A stretch of 64,000 nt of DNA. Source: Actinomycetes bacterium. GTDB lineage: Bacteria > Actinomycetota > Coriobacteriia > Anaerosomatales > JAGXFU01. Below the pieces are notes generated by a model. The model was not told the origin of the DNA and did not search any database. It worked only from the letters and a program-made list of their open reading frames with translations. Within the stretch, counting starts at the first letter, position 1; every line of letters begins with the position of its first letter. The stretch is from assembly GCA_024637115.1 (NCBI GenBank), contig JAGXFU010000012.1:62001-126000 (forward strand), read 5' to 3'. Made by a program: the position numbers and the translations under genes. This document shows, in pieces, positions 60,975 to 64,000 of the stretch.

Positions 60975-62174
60975 CTACTCGGAAACATCTTGCGAGAACA
61001 CGAGGGGCACACTTAGGGTGAAAGTCGAGCCGATACCCGGTGTGCTTTCGACGGCGAGCTTGCCACCCATGAGATTCGCGAGCTCCTGAGAGATGGCCAG
61101 GCCCAGACCAGTCCCCACGGGTTTGGGCTCATTGGACACAGAGTTCTGCTGGAACTTCTCGAACACCCGTTCAAGTGCATCCTCCGCAATTCCGACGCCC
61201 GTGTCAGTCACGCGTATGGAGAGCGTGTTCCCGCCGGTACAGTCGACGCGAAGATCCACGCTGCCGTCCTTAGTGAACTTGATGGCATTGCCCAGCAGGT
61301 TCAGCAAGATCTGAGTGAACTTGTCTTGGTCAATCATCACCTCACCGCACTGAGCGCACTCGTCCTCACAAGCAGTGAAGCGAAGTTCGATTCCCTGTGC
61401 CTCAGCCAGGGGACGCACCTGTTCGATCGCTTCGCTACAAACGACATTGATATTCGTCTTGCGGAACTCGAGAATAACCGCCCCCGCCTCAATCTTTGAC
61501 AGATCGAGGATGTCATCGACTAGCAGGAGGAGCCGCTTGCCGGACGTCTGGATCATTTCCTGCTGACGCTTTTGTTCTTCGTTAAGTTCCCCTGCCGCAC
61601 CGCTGAGCAGAATGCCCGAGAATCCGATGATGGAGTTGAGTGGCGTACGCAGCTCATGACTCATGGACGCAAAGAATTCGCTCTTGGTCCGACTCGCTTG
61701 CTCAAGGATAGTGATGGCGGAAGCAAGCTCTTGGGTACGCTCCCTCACCGTCTCTTCAAAATCAGTATGCGAAACCGCAATCCGTGCCGTCTCCGTTATG
61801 AACGAGTTCAGCAACTCCGCAAACTCTGACTGGGAGTCCAACAGTTTGCGCGCCGTCGTTTCCTGCGCCTCTAGTAGGGTCGTGGCTATTTCTGCGTTGC
61901 TCGCAAGCAAGAGCTCGGCAAAATCTGACCTCAAGGCCAGCAGCTTGCGCGCCGCCGCTTCCTGGGCCTCGAGGAGGGCGGCCGCTATTTCCGCGTTGCT
62001 CGAAAGCAGAAGCTCAGCTGATTCGGACTGAGAGGCCGTCAGGGCGTCCGCAAGCTTGTCTTGGGCACCAGTCAGGGACGTCATCTCACTTGATGGCGGA
62101 ACCAGCTTAGGCCCGGTTGCCTCTGGTTCAACGCCCGCACCGGAGTCGTTCTTTGTCGAGTCGTTGTCGGTCAT
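60975..62174 (-). CDS. Soluble histidine kinase with 33-residue helical repeats, copy A
   Basis: A 399-residue sensor kinase without membrane segments. The order is: acidic N-terminus, about three 33-residue repeats (residues 27-125; LLEAQEAAARKLLALRSDFAEL), a coiled-coil linker, HisKA with phospho-His173 (SMSHELRTPLNS), and HATPase (NLLGNAIKF, DTGVGI, GTGLGLAI). Just before the N box is C269-x3-C273-x2-C276 (CEDECAQC), absent from ordinary kinases. No receiver or response regulator is next to it. The other kinase lies 91 bases upstream on the same strand. Confidence 0.9.
   Translation of the reverse strand: MTDNDSTKNDSGAGVEPEATGPKLVPPSSEMTSLTGAQDKLADALTASQSESAELLLSSNAEIAAALLEAQEAAARKLLALRSDFAELLLASNAEIATTLLEAQETTARKLLDSQSEFAELLNSFITETARIAVSHTDFEETVRERTQELASAITILEQASRTKSEFFASMSHELRTPLNSIIGFSGILLSGAAGELNEEQKRQQEMIQTSGKRLLLLVDDILDLSKIEAGAVILEFRKTNINVVCSEAIEQVRPLAEAQGIELRFTACEDECAQCGEVMIDQDKFTQILLNLLGNAIKFTKDGSVDLRVDCTGGNTLSIRVTDTGVGIAEDALERVFEKFQQNSVSNEPKPVGTGLGLAISQELANLMGGKLAVESTPGIGSTFTLSVPLVFSQDVSE
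61800..62096 (-). repeat. Tandem 33-residue helical repeats in kinase A (99-bp units, about 3 copies)
   Basis: Two clear copies (residues 60-92 and 93-125) and a degenerate first one (27-59). They are related to the repeats in kinase B. Confidence 0.85.
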
Positions 62175-62265
62175 GATTACCCTTCAACGCGGCGCAACAG
62201 TACCCATTAGTGTGTACCCGTCGGCCCTGCTGGAGTCACCAACGCCCGGCGGCCTGCCGTAGCCG

Positions 62266-63957
62266 CTACTCGTGAGGGTCGTCAGCAAAACGCAAGGGCA
62301 ACGTGAGAGTGAACTCCGAACCAGAGCCCGGCGTACTTGTGACGGTAAGATTCCCACCAAGGAGATGCGCGAGCTTTCGCGAGATGGACAAACCTAATCC
62401 GGTACCCTGCGGCTTGATCTCATCTTCCACAGGAAGTTGTTCGAACTCATTGAATATGCGCTCGAGCGCATCTCTCTCTATACCGACTCCCGTGTCGATC
62501 ACCCCGATAGACATCGTATTCTCACCAGCGCACGTGATGCGGCATTCCGCACTTCCGGACTCCGTGAACTTGACCGCGTTGCCGAGCAAGTTGATCACGA
62601 TCTGCATGAGTTTGTCCGGATCCACCATCACCTGACCGCAATGAGAGCACTCGTTCCCGCACGGGGCGAACCAGAGATCGATTCCCCGCTCTTGGGCCTG
62701 GGGGCGCACTGCTTCGACAGCATCGCTGCAGATCTGATTGACGTTCGTCTCGCGGGGTTCGACGCTAATGACCTCTGCCTCGATCTTTGACAGGTCGAGT
62801 ATGTCGTTGACCAGTGCCAGCAGCCGTTTGCCGGACGCCTGAATCATTGTCAACTGTCTCCGTTGCTCGCCGTTTATCCCTCCCGCCATCTCGTCGAGCA
62901 GGATTCTGGAAAAGCCGATGATCGAGTTGAGCGGTGTGCGTAGCTCGTGGCTCATTGAGGCGAGGAACTCGCTTTTCGCATGACTGGCCGCTTCAAGGCT
63001 GGCATTGGCCAGGGTAAGCTCCTCGGTACGCTCCAGCACAGCCTCTTCGAGGCCAATGTTCTGAGCCATGATCTTTGCCATTGCCGTGTCGTGTGAACGT
63101 AGCAGTTCTGCGACTTCCAACTGAGAGGCAAGCAGGGTCCGTGCTGCCTCTTCTTGGGCCCTCAAGAGGACCGTCGCTCCTTCTGTGTCATGGGAACTTA
63201 GCAGTTCTGCGACTTCCGACTGATACGTCAGCAGGGTCCTCGTTGCCCCGTCTTGGGTCTCGAGCAGGCCCACTGCTCCTTCTGCGCTCTGCGAAAGCAG
63301 CCGCTCCGACATCTCTGACTGAGAGGCCAGCAGAGTCGTTGCTGCCTCCTCCTGGGCCTTCAACAGGACCGTCGCTCCTTCAACGTTTTGCGAACGCAGC
63401 AGTCTCGCCAACTTGGACTGAGAAGCTAACAGGTTCTTTGTCGCCTCGTCTTGGACCTCCAGCAGCACTGTTGCTCCGTCCACGTTCTCCGAACGCAACA
63501 GGTCCGCCATCTCTGACTGAGAGGCCAGGAGTGTCCTCGCTGCCTCGTCTTGGGCCTCCAGCAGGATCGTCGCTCCTTCAATATTCTGTAAAAGCAGCAG
63601 TTCTGCGACTTCTGACTGAGAGGCCAGCAGGTCCCTCGCTGCCTCGTCTTGGGCCTCCAGCAGGATCGTCGCTCCTCCCAGGTTGCGAGAGTGCAGTTGC
63701 TCAGACATCTCCAATTGAGAGGCCAGCAGGTTCCTCGCTGCCTCCTCTTGGGCCTCCAGCAGGCCCGTCGCTCCCTCAATGTCATGTGAACGCAGTCGTT
63801 CCGCTACTTTCAGCTGAGAGATCCTCAGGGTCCTCGCAGCCTCCTCTTGAGCATCAAGCAGGCCCGACGCTGTCGGTGGCTCAATCGGCTTTGGCTCCAT
63901 CGCATGCGGCTCGGCCGCTTTACCGGAGTCTATCGCGGAGTTCTCGTCGGTGCTCAT
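62266..63957 (-). CDS. Soluble histidine kinase with 33-residue helical repeats, copy B
   Basis: A 563-residue homologue of kinase A. The N-terminal 27 residues are acidic, then eight tandem 33-residue repeats (28-291) with consensus EGATVLLEAQDEAARTLLASQSE, then a coiled-coil linker, HisKA with phospho-His337 and HATPase. The cysteine motif C433-x3-C437-x2-C440 (CGNECSHC) is in the same place as in kinase A. No membrane segment and no receiver. The ATG at 63957 is six bases from a run of nine G (transcript strand), which occupies the ribosome-site region. Confidence 0.9.
   Translation of the reverse strand: MSTDENSAIDSGKAAEPHAMEPKPIEPPTASGLLDAQEEAARTLRISQLKVAERLRSHDIEGATGLLEAQEEAARNLLASQLEMSEQLHSRNLGGATILLEAQDEAARDLLASQSEVAELLLLQNIEGATILLEAQDEAARTLLASQSEMADLLRSENVDGATVLLEVQDEATKNLLASQSKLARLLRSQNVEGATVLLKAQEEAATTLLASQSEMSERLLSQSAEGAVGLLETQDGATRTLLTYQSEVAELLSSHDTEGATVLLRAQEEAARTLLASQLEVAELLRSHDTAMAKIMAQNIGLEEAVLERTEELTLANASLEAASHAKSEFLASMSHELRTPLNSIIGFSRILLDEMAGGINGEQRRQLTMIQASGKRLLALVNDILDLSKIEAEVISVEPRETNVNQICSDAVEAVRPQAQERGIDLWFAPCGNECSHCGQVMVDPDKLMQIVINLLGNAVKFTESGSAECRITCAGENTMSIGVIDTGVGIERDALERIFNEFEQLPVEDEIKPQGTGLGLSISRKLAHLLGGNLTVTSTPGSGSEFTLTLPLRFADDPHE
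63085..63876 (-). repeat. Tandem 33-residue helical repeats in kinase B (99-bp units, 8 copies)
   Basis: Eight consecutive units with no spacers, residues 28-60, 61-93, 94-126, 127-159, 160-192, 193-225, 226-258 and 259-291. Each unit reads as three 11-residue blocks beginning with Leu. Confidence 0.92.
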
Positions 63958-63963
63958 GATTCG

Positions 63964-63972
63964 CCCCCCCCC
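63964..63972. repeat. Run of nine C at the translation initiation region of kinase B
   Basis: C9 on the plus strand, G9 in the transcript, six bases before the ATG at 63957. Such runs can change length by slippage and alter translation. Confidence 0.6.
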
Positions 63973-64000
63973 AGGAGCGGCTTACAAATGCGGTACACAT

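Noticed and set aside
63085-63876. Possible CRISPR array
   Set aside because: Units are 99 bp with no spacers and are in-frame coding repeats.
63075-63959. 294-codon plus-strand frame over the kinase B repeats
   Set aside because: The product is a low-complexity Pro/Leu/Arg repeat mirroring the 99-bp array; the minus-strand kinase frame has clear domains.

Overview
The window is 64 kb of a bacterial chromosome with compact, mostly leftward operons, moderately high GC, frequent GTG/TTG starts behind strong AGGAGG-type ribosome binding sites, and one tRNA gene. I see no rRNA, insertion sequence, prophage or CRISPR array. The content points to an anaerobic, hydrogen-metabolising bacterium: a complete Rnf complex, a group 3b-type NAD(P)-linked [NiFe] hydrogenase, a membrane-bound uptake hydrogenase, many Fe-S proteins, heme biosynthesis and a small c-type cytochrome. 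My best guess is an actinobacterial lineage near the Coriobacteriia, based on gene style and the FusA2-type EF-G, but this is weak without a search.

Layout. 1-3.4 kb: rod-shape operon mreB-mreC-mreD-PBP2 (leftward; PBP2 cut by the window edge). 3.6-10.2 kb: radC, a Gx-transporter-like membrane protein, a NusG-domain-II protein and rnfCDGEAB. 10.3-14.2 kb: hydBGDA hydrogenase, transcribed towards rnf. 14.3-19.3 kb: ndk, TPR protein, cyclophilin lipoprotein, fusA2, tRNA-Arg(CCG). 19.4-28.1 kb: lipid kinase-plsY, ferredoxin, a thiol-related cluster (bshC-like, bshB-like, GT2, OsmC), a receiver-PilT fusion and rlmD-like methyltransferase. 28.1-34.3 kb: cytochrome b5-like protein, Crp/Fnr regulator, a large FAD/Fe-S oxidoreductase with a methionine-rich tail, HAD phosphatase. 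35.0-38.5 kb: uptake hydrogenase small subunit, large subunit and cytochrome b. 38.8-50.5 kb: radical SAM HemN-like protein, transketolase, inositol-phosphatase family, two tandem hemY paralogues, hemH, hemE, acsA. 51-57.3 kb: ASKHA/ferredoxin protein, DegV, HIT, xseB, xseA, metallopeptidase, RNase D. 57.4-64 kb: second lipid kinase, TerC, cytochrome c lipoprotein, unknown membrane protein, methyltransferase, two related histidine kinases.

The main discovery is that the uptake hydrogenase large subunit does not end at the TGA at 37757-37759. That TGA sits exactly where the first cysteine of the C-terminal Ni-binding CxxC belongs (DP-U-IGC-AVH), the frame stays open for 26 more codons to a TAA two bases before the cytochrome b start, and a perfect hairpin follows the TGA at a spacing suitable for a bacterial SECIS. 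It is therefore very probably a selenocysteine-containing [NiFeSe] hydrogenase, here tied to a membrane-anchored small subunit and a b-type cytochrome. The other striking system is the pair of soluble histidine kinases at the right end: both carry tandem 33-residue (3 x 11) helical repeats in different copy number and a conserved C-x3-C-x2-C motif next to the ATP-binding N box.

Inferred physiology: periplasmic H2 oxidation feeds quinone through HysBAC; the cytoplasmic HydBGDA enzyme exchanges electrons between H2 and NAD(P)H; Rnf couples ferredoxin/NAD+ exchange to an ion gradient.
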